A DNA stretch of 64,000 nucleotides from CAZDQL01 sp964507325 (GTDB taxonomy: Bacteria > Planctomycetota > UBA1135 > GCA-002686595). The position numbers and the translations under genes are program-made. This document shows, piece after piece, positions 51,957 through 60,158 of the stretch (the first letter of the stretch is position 1; each line of letters starts with the position of its first letter). The DNA lies in assembly GCA_964507325.1 (NCBI GenBank), contig CAZDQL010000029.1:1-64000 (forward strand), read 5' to 3'. The notes beneath the pieces were generated by a model, which saw only the letters and a program-made list of their open reading frames with translations, had not been told where the DNA came from and did not search any database.

Positions 51957-53378
51957 ATGTCTGCCCGGATCGGGATCCGCGGTGCGTGCGCGCTGCTCCT
52001 CACCGCCTTTGGTGGTTGCTCCGGGGAACCGGAGCAGCCCCGGGTCGTGGTCGTGTTCCTGCTCGACGCCCTGCACGCCGAGCACGTCCACCACCTCGGC
52101 TACGAGCGCGAGACCACACCCAACCTCGATCTCCTCGCCGAGGAGGGGGTGACCTTCACGCAGGTCTTCGCGCCGACGCCCTACACCCTGGCGAGCGTGC
52201 CGAGCCTCCTGACCGGCCGCATCCCCGACCGGCACAAGCTGGTGCACAGGCTGCAGGGCGGGCTCTCCGAAGAAGAGGTCACCTTCGCCGAGCACCTGGG
52301 GGCCAGCGGCTGGCAGACGTTCGGAGCCACGGCCAACCCCAACGCCGGCTTCTACCGGAACACGCATCAGGGTTTCGATCACTTCATCGAGGTGCAGGAC
52401 GGTCCGGGGCCGGAAGGGGCGCAGATCGTCGAGACCGATCAGGGTCGTATGCACGTCCCCAAGGCCTCCGAGTTCATCCCCGTGCTCGAGGAGTTCCTCG
52501 CCGCGCGCGACCCGAAGCGTTCGGCGCTCTTCTACTTCCACATCCTCGAGCCCCACTCGCCGTACGACCCGCCCGAGCCCTATCGCAGCCGCTTCCTCGA
52601 TCCCGCCTACGACGGGCCCTTCGCGGCGGGTGACTCGCAGACCCTGATCAGCACGCTCCACGGCCGAATCGAGCCGACCGCGGCCGACCGCGAGGCCGTG
52701 CGCGCGCTGTACGACGCGAACATCCTGTACGCGGACAGCGTCGTGGGCGAGATGTTCGAGATGCTGCGCCGAGAGGGGATCTGGGAGGACGCGCTAGTGG
52801 TGGTCACCTCGGATCACGGCGAGGCGATGTGGCAGCACGGCCGGTGGGGGCACAACTCGCAGCTCCTCGACCCGATGCTGCGCATCCCCCTCATCCTCAA
52901 GGTGCCCGCGAACGCGGACCTGCGCGACGTCAGGGTCGACGCGCTCGCTTCCCTGTGCGACGTCGTGCCGACGCTGCTCGATTGGGCGGACGTTCCCCAG
53001 AGCGCGGGTGAGGACCTGGACGGCATCTCCCTGCGCTCGCTCGCCCACGGAGCGACGCCGGACGCCGATCGGGAGCTCCTGCTGCGCAACATCGACGATC
53101 TCCCCGTGTATGCCGCGCGCTCCAGCACGCGCAAGCTGATCGTGCGCCCGATCGAGGGCGGGGAGAGGCTCCAATGGGCCCGGGATCTCTACGATCTCCG
53201 CAGCGATCCCGACGAGCAGCGCGACATCGCCGCGTCGGCGACGAAGGCGGACGGCCGGCGCTTCAAGCAGCTCTCCGACATGGCCCACGCCGTCGGGCGT
53301 CGGATCCGGGTGCCGAGTGAGAGACCCGAGCCGAACACCGCCATGCTGGAGGCGCTCGGCTACGGCGGCGGGCGGTGA
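51957..53378 (+). CDS. Sulfatase-fold lipoprotein hydrolase with Thr at the nucleophile position
   Basis: 473 residues. The lipobox is in LLTAFGGC. The alkaline-phosphatase/sulfatase fold is clear: VVVVFLLDALHAEHVHHLGY (metal Asp), TTPNLDLLAEEGVTFTQVFA, SLLTGRIPDRHK, VVVTSDHGEAMWQHGRWGHN and YDLRSDPDEQRDIA. Where true sulfatases have CXPSR, this protein has YTLASVPSLLTG with Thr77 at the Cys position. A formylglycine therefore cannot form, and it may be a phosphodiesterase or phospho-transferase like other Thr-type members. ATG 51957 was chosen over TTG 51945. Confidence 0.8.
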   Translation: MSARIGIRGACALLLTAFGGCSGEPEQPRVVVVFLLDALHAEHVHHLGYERETTPNLDLLAEEGVTFTQVFAPTPYTLASVPSLLTGRIPDRHKLVHRLQGGLSEEEVTFAEHLGASGWQTFGATANPNAGFYRNTHQGFDHFIEVQDGPGPEGAQIVETDQGRMHVPKASEFIPVLEEFLAARDPKRSALFYFHILEPHSPYDPPEPYRSRFLDPAYDGPFAAGDSQTLISTLHGRIEPTAADREAVRALYDANILYADSVVGEMFEMLRREGIWEDALVVVTSDHGEAMWQHGRWGHNSQLLDPMLRIPLILKVPANADLRDVRVDALASLCDVVPTLLDWADVPQSAGEDLDGISLRSLAHGATPDADRELLLRNIDDLPVYAARSSTRKLIVRPIEGGERLQWARDLYDLRSDPDEQRDIAASATKADGRRFKQLSDMAHAVGRRIRVPSERPEPNTAMLEALGYGGGR

Positions 53379-53605
53379 TCCGGGCCGGTCGGGGGGCCCC
53401 CAGGCGCCCCCTCTCCCATCCCTGACCCAGATCGAGAATCCCCCTCAAGGGTCCACGAGCCCCTCGTCGATATCCGCAGACGGAGCCTTCTAGCTCCACC
53501 GCGGCGCCTGGAGGAGGAGCTGGCGGCGGAGCTTTGGCCGTGCCATGACCCGCTTCGACCGCCACCACCGGCCCGTCCCCGCGCCCGGCGCGGCAGGGGG
53601 AGATC

Positions 53606-54340
53606 GTGCCTGAGTGGACCGAGGAGGGCATCGGCGCGCCCACCGACCGCGACGCCCTGATCGTCGACCACATCCCGCTCCTCAAGCACGTCGTGGGGCG
53701 CATGTGCTTCGACGTGCCGGGGGGGATGGACCACGACGACCTCTACGGGGTGGGCATGATCGGGCTGGTGACCGCGGCGGACTCCTGGGAGCCCGACCGC
53801 GGCCTGAAGTTCTCGACCTACGCGTACACCAAGATCCGCGGGGCGATCCTCGACGAGCTGCGCCGCGACGACTTCCTGCCCCGCGGCCGCCGGGAGAGGG
53901 TGCGCGAGGTGGAGGGGGTGGTCGCGCGCCTGGAGCAGGAACAGGGGCTGCCCCCCACCCCCGAGGAGATCGGCGCTGAGCTCGACCTCAACGCCGAGGA
54001 GGTGGACCAGATCCTGCTCACCGCCGCCACCGCGGTGCAGACATCCCTCGACGACGGGCCCGCCGAACCCCTGGCCCAGATGCTCCACGACCCGCGCTGC
54101 GACGACCCCGTGGGCAGCGCGGAGTGGAGCGAGCTGAAGGCGATCCTGGTCGAGGCGATCGAGGAGCTGCCGGAGCAGGAGAAAAGCGTCATCACCCTCT
54201 ACTACGGCGAAGAGCTGCTCCTGAAGGAGATCGGCCAGGTCCTGGGGGTCACCGAGTCGCGCGCCAGCCAGATCCACAGCCGCGCCATCTACCGCCTGAA
54301 CCGCGCCCTAGGCGCCCTGACGGGGAGCCGGGAGGAGTAG
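53606..54340 (+). CDS. fliA: Flagellar RNA polymerase sigma factor FliA (sigma-28)
   Basis: 244 residues from GTG 53606, preceded by GGGGGAG. Region 2 has DDLYGVGMIGLVTAADSWEP and LKFSTYAYTKIRGAILDELR, region 3 has TPEEIGAELDLNAEEVDQIL, and region 4 has ITLYYGEELLLKEIGQVLGV and ESRASQIHSRAIYRLNRAL. All match the FliA/WhiG group. It directs late flagellar genes such as motA. It heads a run of four small linked genes; anti-sigma FlgM is not in the window. Confidence 0.93.
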   Translation: MPEWTEEGIGAPTDRDALIVDHIPLLKHVVGRMCFDVPGGMDHDDLYGVGMIGLVTAADSWEPDRGLKFSTYAYTKIRGAILDELRRDDFLPRGRRERVREVEGVVARLEQEQGLPPTPEEIGAELDLNAEEVDQILLTAATAVQTSLDDGPAEPLAQMLHDPRCDDPVGSAEWSELKAILVEAIEELPEQEKSVITLYYGEELLLKEIGQVLGVTESRASQIHSRAIYRLNRALGALTGSREE

Positions 54341-54553
54341 ATGGACGGCTCCGTCGAACGCATCGTCCCCCGCGTGCGCGTCCTGCCGCCGCGCCAGCGA
54401 CGCGAGGGGGGTCAGCCGGAGGGCCGCCAGCAGTTCAAGCTCCCGGGCGATTCGGCCGAGAGGGAGTCCGAGACCAGTCCCCCCGAGGAGGAGCGTCCCC
54501 TCGGCACCGCCGCTGACGACGAGGCGGGCGCGCGCCTGGACGTGACCGCCTGA
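54341..54553 (+). CDS. Small polar hypothetical protein after fliA
   Basis: 70 residues, starting at the base after the fliA stop. Its N-terminal half is basic (RIVPRVRVLPPRQRREGGQP) and its C-terminal half is acidic. It is probably disordered. No FlgM motif is visible, though size and position make a FliA-linked regulator worth testing. Translation is presumably coupled to fliA. Confidence 0.4.
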   Translation: MDGSVERIVPRVRVLPPRQRREGGQPEGRQQFKLPGDSAERESETSPPEEERPLGTAADDEAGARLDVTA

Positions 54554-54559
54554 CCGACC

Positions 54560-54826
54560 ATGCCCCAGAGCATCATCAAGAACCGCGACGTGCGCCTCTC
54601 CGAGGCCCCCGCACCGCCGCTGGGCGCCGACCGCGGCCAGCCGTGCCGGGGGCTGCGCGTGCTGCGCGACCGCGGCGTGGTGGTCGCCGTCGAGCTGACC
54701 TGCGCCTGCGGTGAAACCACGGTGGTCGAGCTCGACTACCCCGAGCCGGTCGACGAGGTAGCCCGCCCCTCCGAGGCGCTCGTCACCGAACCCGCTCCGG
54801 CACCAGAGACCACGGAGGAGGCCTGA
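54560..54826 (+). CDS. Small hypothetical protein with CAC(G) motif
   Basis: 88 residues. A central stretch (VVVAVELTCACGETTVVELD) has two Cys of a possible metal knuckle, and there is another Cys at QPCRG. The C-terminus is Pro- and Glu-rich. The start is ATG 54560, 6 bases after the preceding stop. The next gene begins in TGATG, so these are cotranscribed. I know of no family. Confidence 0.45.
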   Translation: MPQSIIKNRDVRLSEAPAPPLGADRGQPCRGLRVLRDRGVVVAVELTCACGETTVVELDYPEPVDEVARPSEALVTEPAPAPETTEEA

Positions 54827-55464
54827 TGCGCTCCATCGTCCTGACCCTCGTTCCCCTGTCCCTCCTCGGCGCCTGCCAGTCGGGGCAGTACCGGGCCGTG
54901 AGCCCCTTCGAGAAGGCGAACCACGTAACGGCCTTGCCCGCCGCTGAGGACCCCAACGGATGGAGTGGCACCACGCCGGACACACAGGGGACCCTCTACG
55001 GCTTCGACGGCCACCCGGTGGGCCAGGGGCCGATCGGTGGTCCCACTCCCGGGACGGTGCAGGAGACGGAGGGCACCATGCCCCGCGGCCTCGAGGAGAC
55101 CGGTGGCAGTCGACTGGTGGTGCTCGAGCTCTACGCCGAGGCGGTGCGCGACCGGGACGCCCTGGCGCTCGAGGTCGACGCCCAGAACACCGCCCTCGAG
55201 CAGGCGGAGCGTCGCCAGCGCGACCTGGAGGCGCGTATGGAGGAGCTCCAGCAGGCCTACGACGCCCTGGGCGCGCAGAAGGAGGCCCTGGAGCAGGAGA
55301 AGCTGGACCTCGCCGCGCGCCTGACGACCGCCCAGATCCGCCGCCTGCAGGCGGAGAAGGCCTGGCTCGAGTCCGCCATCGAGTGGCGCGACCTGAGCGA
55401 GCGCACCGCCGGAGCCGTGGAGGGCGCGTCCGCCGCTGCCTCCGAACCCCCGAGCCCCCGATGA
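54826..55464 (+). CDS. Lipoprotein with coiled coil, fliA-linked
   Basis: 212 residues. The lipobox LSLLGAC precedes an unstructured Gly/Pro-rich part (to about residue 90) and then a coiled coil rich in Leu, Glu and Gln (ERRQRDLEARMEELQQAYDA, EALEQEKLDLAARL). The position after fliA and the next lipoprotein suggest an envelope role, possibly around the flagellum. This is inference. It overlaps the next gene by 4 bp. Confidence 0.55.
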   Translation: MRSIVLTLVPLSLLGACQSGQYRAVSPFEKANHVTALPAAEDPNGWSGTTPDTQGTLYGFDGHPVGQGPIGGPTPGTVQETEGTMPRGLEETGGSRLVVLELYAEAVRDRDALALEVDAQNTALEQAERRQRDLEARMEELQQAYDALGAQKEALEQEKLDLAARLTTAQIRRLQAEKAWLESAIEWRDLSERTAGAVEGASAAASEPPSPR

Positions 55465-56063
55465 AGCTCCTGCCCCTCCTCGTCGCCGCCCTCCTGGCGG
55501 GGTGCGCCGCGACCTCGGTCCCGCCCCTGGCGAGCGGCCGCATGACGAGCGACCTGGCCACCTACCCCTTGCGGCGGGTGGGGCTCCTGCCCCCCACCGG
55601 CCTCAGGCTCGAGGGGACCCAGGGGGCCGACATCCAAGCCGCCTGCTACGCCGAATTCAGCGCCGGGGCGGCCTTCGAGGTGGTGCGCCTCGAACCCGCG
55701 GACCTGGAGGCCCTGCCTCGGATCGAGCCCTACCGCCGCGGGATCTACTCCGCGGAGACGATCCTGTCGGTATCCAGGCGCTACACACTCGATGCCCTCT
55801 TGATTCCGTCGGTGACCGACCTACAGAACCATCCGCCGCAGAGGCTTGGCCTCTCGGTCGATCTGGTCTCGGCCGAGACCGGTCAGGTGCTGTGGTCCGC
55901 CTCGGTGCAGCTAGACGCCGCCCAGGAACAGGTGCGACGCAGCATCGAGGCCTGGGCGGACACCCACCAGGGGGATGTCAGCGACTACACCTGGGAGCTG
56001 ACCCTCCTCTCCCCCAAGCGCTTCGCGCGCTTTGCGGCCTTCCAATTGGCGTCGCTGCTCTGA
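55461..56063 (+). CDS. Lipoprotein, possibly FlgO/LpoB-like
   Basis: 200 residues. The signal has the lipobox LLAGC. The mature domain has YPLRRVGLLPPTGLRLEGTQ, a segment near EVVRLEPADLEALPRIEPYR, YTLDALLIPSVTDLQNHPPQ and SAETGQVLWSASVQLD. This pattern recalls the alpha/beta lipoproteins related to CsgG/LpoB/FlgO. FlgO-type proteins surround the flagellar P/L-ring region in Vibrio, and linkage to fliA would fit. Sequence support is modest. It is the last gene of the fliA cluster; a strong hairpin follows. Confidence 0.5.
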   Translation: MKLLPLLVAALLAGCAATSVPPLASGRMTSDLATYPLRRVGLLPPTGLRLEGTQGADIQAACYAEFSAGAAFEVVRLEPADLEALPRIEPYRRGIYSAETILSVSRRYTLDALLIPSVTDLQNHPPQRLGLSVDLVSAETGQVLWSASVQLDAAQEQVRRSIEAWADTHQGDVSDYTWELTLLSPKRFARFAAFQLASLL

Positions 56064-56486
56064 GCCGACGCCGATCCCGAGTCCTGGCCCGTCATGGGGT
56101 CGGACAGACAGAGACTGCGGCCCCCTTCTCCGTTGAGGAGGGGGCCGCGGCAATTCTGGAGGGTGGGTCAGGGGGTCAATCGCAGAGGATCACCTTCAAT
56201 GCGTCGCTGGCATTGCAGTTGACTCCTCACCGTTGAAGCCGTCGACACAGGGTGCGCCCACGATCAGATCCGCCACGCCGTCGCCGCGAAGGACGCGCAG
56301 CAGGCAGGCACGAGGATCGTCCGCAGAGCTCGCACGGTGTTCTCCAAAGATGCTGTTGGGGGGGGCCCCTGGGGTCATGGGGGGGTGAATCCCTGGCCTG
56401 CCGGACCTGTGGCCGACCTCCTCCAGATTCCCCTCCGTAGCGCCCACGAGCCTCTCCCGTAGACTCCGAGTTACGAGGTGAACGCC
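56064..56486. other. Intergenic region with a terminator and a weak coding relic
   Basis: The first part has a hairpin terminator. A minus-strand frame at 56196-56447 contains RGDGVADLIVGAPCVDGFNG, like one FG-GAP repeat, but it lacks a plausible start. I treat it as a shadow or relic. The region otherwise holds the promoter of the next plus-strand gene, with no clear consensus. Confidence 0.4.
56117..56148 (+). terminator. Terminator-like hairpin after the fliA cluster
   Basis: A 14 bp uninterrupted stem (one G-T pair) from GCGGCCCCCTTCTC to GAGGAGGGGGCCGC around a CGTT loop. It lies about 53 bases after the last stop. No long T tract follows. Confidence 0.7.
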
Positions 56487-58292
56487 GTGAGATCGCTACT
56501 CCCCACCCTGCTCCTCCTCTCCCCATTCGCCGCGGCCCAGGTGGAGCGCGCCAGCATGAGCGACGCCGCCGACGCCGTCCCCGGGCGCCTGGTCGTCACG
56601 CGCCTGCCGCGGGCCGCAGAGTCCCTGACCGCACCCCCCGCCGCCGCGCCCCAGATGCCCGGCTGGCCCCAGGTGGTGGGGGGCAACGCCACCTTCGCTC
56701 CGGTGCGAGGGGTCGTCTTCTGCGACCTGGACTCCGACGGCGACCAGGAGGTCGTCATGTCGAGCACCAATGCTCGGCTCTACGCCTGGCAGCACGACGG
56801 GACGGCGCTGCCGGGCTTTCCGGTCAACCTCAAGCACGCTGCGAACATCTACGCCCAGTCCGCTCCCAGCGTCGGCGATCTGGACAGCGACGGCGACCTC
56901 GAGATCGTGCAGTTCACCCGGGGCATCACCTCCGGTGGGCGACTGTGGGTGCTCGACCACACCGGGGCGCCCCTGCCCGGGTTCCCCAAGAACGTCAACG
57001 GCAACAACCTGAGCCAATCGCCGACCCTGGTCGACCTCGACGACGACGGTGAGCTGGAGATCCTGGCCCAGGAGCGCGACTACCCCCTGACCCACCTGCA
57101 CGTCTTCGAGCGCGACGGCAGCGAGTGGGGGGGTAACTACCCGGTCACCCTCGACCACGTGCCGACGGTGACGCCGGGAGTGGCGGACGTCGACCTGGAC
57201 GGCGAGCTCGAGATCGTCGTCGCGTCCTACGACTCGATCTACGTCTTGAACGCCGATGGCAGCCTGCTCCCCGGTTGGCCCCAGGGGATCCTGAACGCCA
57301 ACTTCAGCTACCAGTCTCCGGCCCTCGCCGATCTCGACGACGACGGTGACCTCGAGCTGGTGATCGGAGCGCACAAGACCGCGGCGGGGGTCTACGCCTT
57401 CCACCACGACGGCACGCCGGTCGCCGGTTGGCCCTTCCTGGTGGGCACCTGGACCTACTGCCCGCCCACGGTGGTGGACCTCGAAGGGGACGGGATCCTC
57501 GACGTGCTCTCAGGGCGCGAGGGCTTCGGCCCCGGAGTGCCGAGCGACGTCTTCTGGGCCTGGGACGCCGCCGGCAACGTGCGTGCTGGCTTCCCCTACC
57601 GCCAGAACCACGGCGGCGGCAGCGCGGGTCCGATCACGGTCTACGACCTCGATGGCGACGGGACCGCGGAGATCTTCGCCAGCCACAACATCATGAGCAG
57701 CGGCCAGGGGTACCTCTTCGGCGTCGACGCCGCCGGTGACGACCTGCCTGGCTTCCCCCTGCGGCCCACGGGGTTCACCTACCAGAACGGAGCTGTGATC
57801 GGCGACGTCGACGGGGACGGCGACGTGGAGCTCGGAGTGGTCTCCTTCGAGTCCACCACGGTCTACGTCAACCTCTACGACCTGCCCGACACCTGGAGCC
57901 CCGCCTCCGCCCGCTGGCCGATCTACCACCGGGTCGAGTGGCGCGGCGGGCGCGCGGCCGGGGGACGCATGCTGCACGTCTCCGGTTCCAGCGCCCTGGG
58001 CGCGAGGCTGCTCCTGACCCTGACCGGTACCCCCGGGCACCTGGGGTCCCTCTGGCTCTCGACCGAGCAGGACCACCAGGGCACCCCCTTCGGTTGGATC
58101 CACCTGAAACGCCCGGTGCGCCGCGCCTACCACAACGCCTCGCTGATCCCACAAACGGGGCAGCTCTCCGCGCAGCAGGCGATCCCGGCGATGGGGAGCC
58201 TTGCGGGCGTCACCCTCTGGTTCCAGGGCCTGGAGATCTGGTCGGGGGGTGGTGAGGTGAGCGAGTTGGTGGGGGTGGTGATCAAGCCGTAG
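56487..58292 (+). CDS. Secreted FG-GAP/VCBS-type propeller protein
   Basis: 601 residues from GTG 56487, where GAGG lies 8 bases upstream; GTG 56478 is also in frame. A signal peptide (LLPTLLLLSPFAAAQ) is followed by about eight FG-GAP-like blades, each with an Asp-rich calcium loop (DLDSDGDQEVV, DLDSDGDLEIV, DLDDDGELEIL, DVDGDGDVELG). After about residue 490 a different C-terminal beta module starts (GRMLHVSGSSALGARLLLTL) and ends in FQGLEIWSGGGEVSELVGV. It is probably a surface ligand-binding protein. It converges on the deiminase gene with 3 bp between the stops. Confidence 0.78.
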   Translation: MRSLLPTLLLLSPFAAAQVERASMSDAADAVPGRLVVTRLPRAAESLTAPPAAAPQMPGWPQVVGGNATFAPVRGVVFCDLDSDGDQEVVMSSTNARLYAWQHDGTALPGFPVNLKHAANIYAQSAPSVGDLDSDGDLEIVQFTRGITSGGRLWVLDHTGAPLPGFPKNVNGNNLSQSPTLVDLDDDGELEILAQERDYPLTHLHVFERDGSEWGGNYPVTLDHVPTVTPGVADVDLDGELEIVVASYDSIYVLNADGSLLPGWPQGILNANFSYQSPALADLDDDGDLELVIGAHKTAAGVYAFHHDGTPVAGWPFLVGTWTYCPPTVVDLEGDGILDVLSGREGFGPGVPSDVFWAWDAAGNVRAGFPYRQNHGGGSAGPITVYDLDGDGTAEIFASHNIMSSGQGYLFGVDAAGDDLPGFPLRPTGFTYQNGAVIGDVDGDGDVELGVVSFESTTVYVNLYDLPDTWSPASARWPIYHRVEWRGGRAAGGRMLHVSGSSALGARLLLTLTGTPGHLGSLWLSTEQDHQGTPFGWIHLKRPVRRAYHNASLIPQTGQLSAQQAIPAMGSLAGVTLWFQGLEIWSGGGEVSELVGVVIKP

Positions 58293-58295
58293 CCG

Positions 58296-60047
58296 CTACG
58301 GCACCTCCCACCAGGCACTCGGGTTCGGCGTCCGCACGGCGTTCGTTCCGCAGTGCACCTCCCCCAGCCACTCGTGGTAGGGGTACCAGTCGTCGACGAA
58401 GTCCACCGCCAAACCGATCGCGTTCATCGCCTGCTCGAAGGGCTCCTTGAACTTGTCGGTGCCCCCGTCGACGGGGCCGAAGGGATCCGCGGCGATCACC
58501 CGGTCGCCGCAGATCAGCGAGTTCACCATGTTCGGCATGTAGGCGATCCCCGCGCCGCTGCCGCCGTACTTCCAGAAGAGGGAGGGCACGTCGACGATGT
58601 CGCTCTCGGCGATGCCGCAACCGGTCTTCATCTGCTGGCGCACGGCGTCGATCGTCGACTGCAGGTTCTGGTTGTAGTTCACGAACTGCGACCAACCGAG
58701 CAGGCCGTTGACCGTCGTCTGGTCGCTCGTCCCGGCGAAGACCGTCAACCCGCCCTTCCCCTGGTTCTTGAGGTCCTGCAGGATCGCGAGCGCGTCCACC
58801 GTGTTCGGGATCAGCATCCGATAGGGGCTCCCATGGCTCGCGGGCACGAAGCAGATCTCCTCGTCGACGTGGCCGATCAGGAGCCACTCCGTGTCGATCT
58901 CGAGCACCGGGCCCTGCACGCGCTGCGCATCGAGGAAGGAGAGCACTTCGGGGTGCAGCGTCCGCGAGCCCTGCGTCCCGCAGTACACCCGCCCCAGGGG
59001 CCAGCCAGGAAGCGGTGGAGTGCAGTCGAGGTTGCCGAACCAGTCGATCCAGTCGACCCCGGGGCGGTACCACCCCTTGTAGACGTAGCCGAAGTCGGGG
59101 CCCAGGCGGTAGTCGAGGGTCCAGGCGTCCAGCGCCCTCCCGCGCGGGGCGCGCAGCACCGCGGGCAGGTAGCGCGCTCCTCCCGGCGCCGGGATCGCCG
59201 AGTAGCCGAACTCCATCGCGTCCTGGTCCCAGATCCCGTAGCTCGGCTCCTGGACCATCCCGTCGATCGGATCCAGTAGCGCCCCTCCGGCCGCGACCGG
59301 AGGCCCCAGCTCGGCGATGAAGGACTGGGTGTAGCTCTTCTTCGTGACGTAGACGATCTCCGCCGGGTCGAGGTTCGAGTGCAGGAGGAAGGGCGCGACG
59401 CGCAGACGCACCGAGTCCCTCCCCACCCGCACACCGATGCCGTTCCACACCTCGACGGTGAGCAGCACCTCGCCGCCCCACTTCCCCGGCTCGCCGCTCG
59501 CCGTCTGGGCGTAGTCGAGCGCCTCGATGCCGAAGCGGACCCCGGCTCTCAGGTCGGAGGCGACCAGGGGGGTCGACAGCGGATCGAAGAGGGTCCAGGA
59601 GCCCCCCGACTCGCGGAAGATCCTCACCCACGACGCCGCCTCGGCATCCACTTCGAGGCTGCCCACCCACGCGCTACCGGCTCTCCCGATCGGCGCCAGG
59701 AGGACCGGCGCGAGGTCGAGGGCGTCGGCCGCGCCGTCGACGTCCAGGTCGGTCGCGTCGACCGCCCCGTTCCCGTCGTCGTCGTCGTTGTTGTAGAGGA
59801 AGACCGCGCCCTTCTCCGCCGTCCAGAGCTCCTCTCCCAGGTCGTCGTCGAGCCCAGCCACCTCGATCACGCCGTCCCGGTCGCTGTCGACGTCGAGGTC
59901 GACGATCTGGATCGGCGCCACGGGGCCGCCGGGGGGCGGGGGCGTCGAGTCGCTGCTGCGCCCCGATTGGGGGGCGAGTCCCCAGGCGGGCGGGCCGAGG
60001 AGCAGGAGGAAGGCGAACGCAGCCGCGAAGGGGATGGAGCGAGGCAT
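58296..60047 (-). CDS. Secreted peptidylarginine deiminase (PAD), vertebrate-like
   Basis: 583 residues. It converts peptidyl-arginine to citrulline. The N-terminal signal is FAAAFAFLLLLGPPAWG. Residues of about 48-200 look like the PAD middle domain, with Asp-rich calcium loops (LDVDSDRDGVIEV, NNDDDDGNGAVDATDLDVDG). The catalytic domain shows all key residues: Asp276 in WDQDAMEFGY (Asp350 in human PAD4), His393 and Asp395 in WLLIGHVDEE (His471, Asp473) and Cys566 in GEVHCGTN (Cys645). LGPDFGYV, WFGNLDCTPP, FPNMVN-like YMPNMVNSL and the terminal WWEVP also match PAD4. Spacing between residues is close to PAD4. This is not the porphyromonad (PPAD) type. It lies between a propeller and an oxidoreductase gene, with no immediate partner. 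Confidence 0.92.
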   Translation of the reverse strand: MPRSIPFAAAFAFLLLLGPPAWGLAPQSGRSSDSTPPPPGGPVAPIQIVDLDVDSDRDGVIEVAGLDDDLGEELWTAEKGAVFLYNNDDDDGNGAVDATDLDVDGAADALDLAPVLLAPIGRAGSAWVGSLEVDAEAASWVRIFRESGGSWTLFDPLSTPLVASDLRAGVRFGIEALDYAQTASGEPGKWGGEVLLTVEVWNGIGVRVGRDSVRLRVAPFLLHSNLDPAEIVYVTKKSYTQSFIAELGPPVAAGGALLDPIDGMVQEPSYGIWDQDAMEFGYSAIPAPGGARYLPAVLRAPRGRALDAWTLDYRLGPDFGYVYKGWYRPGVDWIDWFGNLDCTPPLPGWPLGRVYCGTQGSRTLHPEVLSFLDAQRVQGPVLEIDTEWLLIGHVDEEICFVPASHGSPYRMLIPNTVDALAILQDLKNQGKGGLTVFAGTSDQTTVNGLLGWSQFVNYNQNLQSTIDAVRQQMKTGCGIAESDIVDVPSLFWKYGGSGAGIAYMPNMVNSLICGDRVIAADPFGPVDGGTDKFKEPFEQAMNAIGLAVDFVDDWYPYHEWLGEVHCGTNAVRTPNPSAWWEVP

Positions 60048-60158
60048 CGAAGCTGGGGTGGGACCGGGAGGACGAGGATGCCGCATTCTACCCCGACGGG
60101 CCGATCCACGCGGCCGACCAACGACTCGGCAGGTCGTCGACGACACTCTGGAGCGAGA

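Noticed and set aside
56196..56447. Minus-strand frame with RGDGVADLIVGAP, like one FG-GAP repeat
   Set aside because: Single repeat, no start or signal peptide, in the terminator/promoter region; probably a chance match or very old relic.
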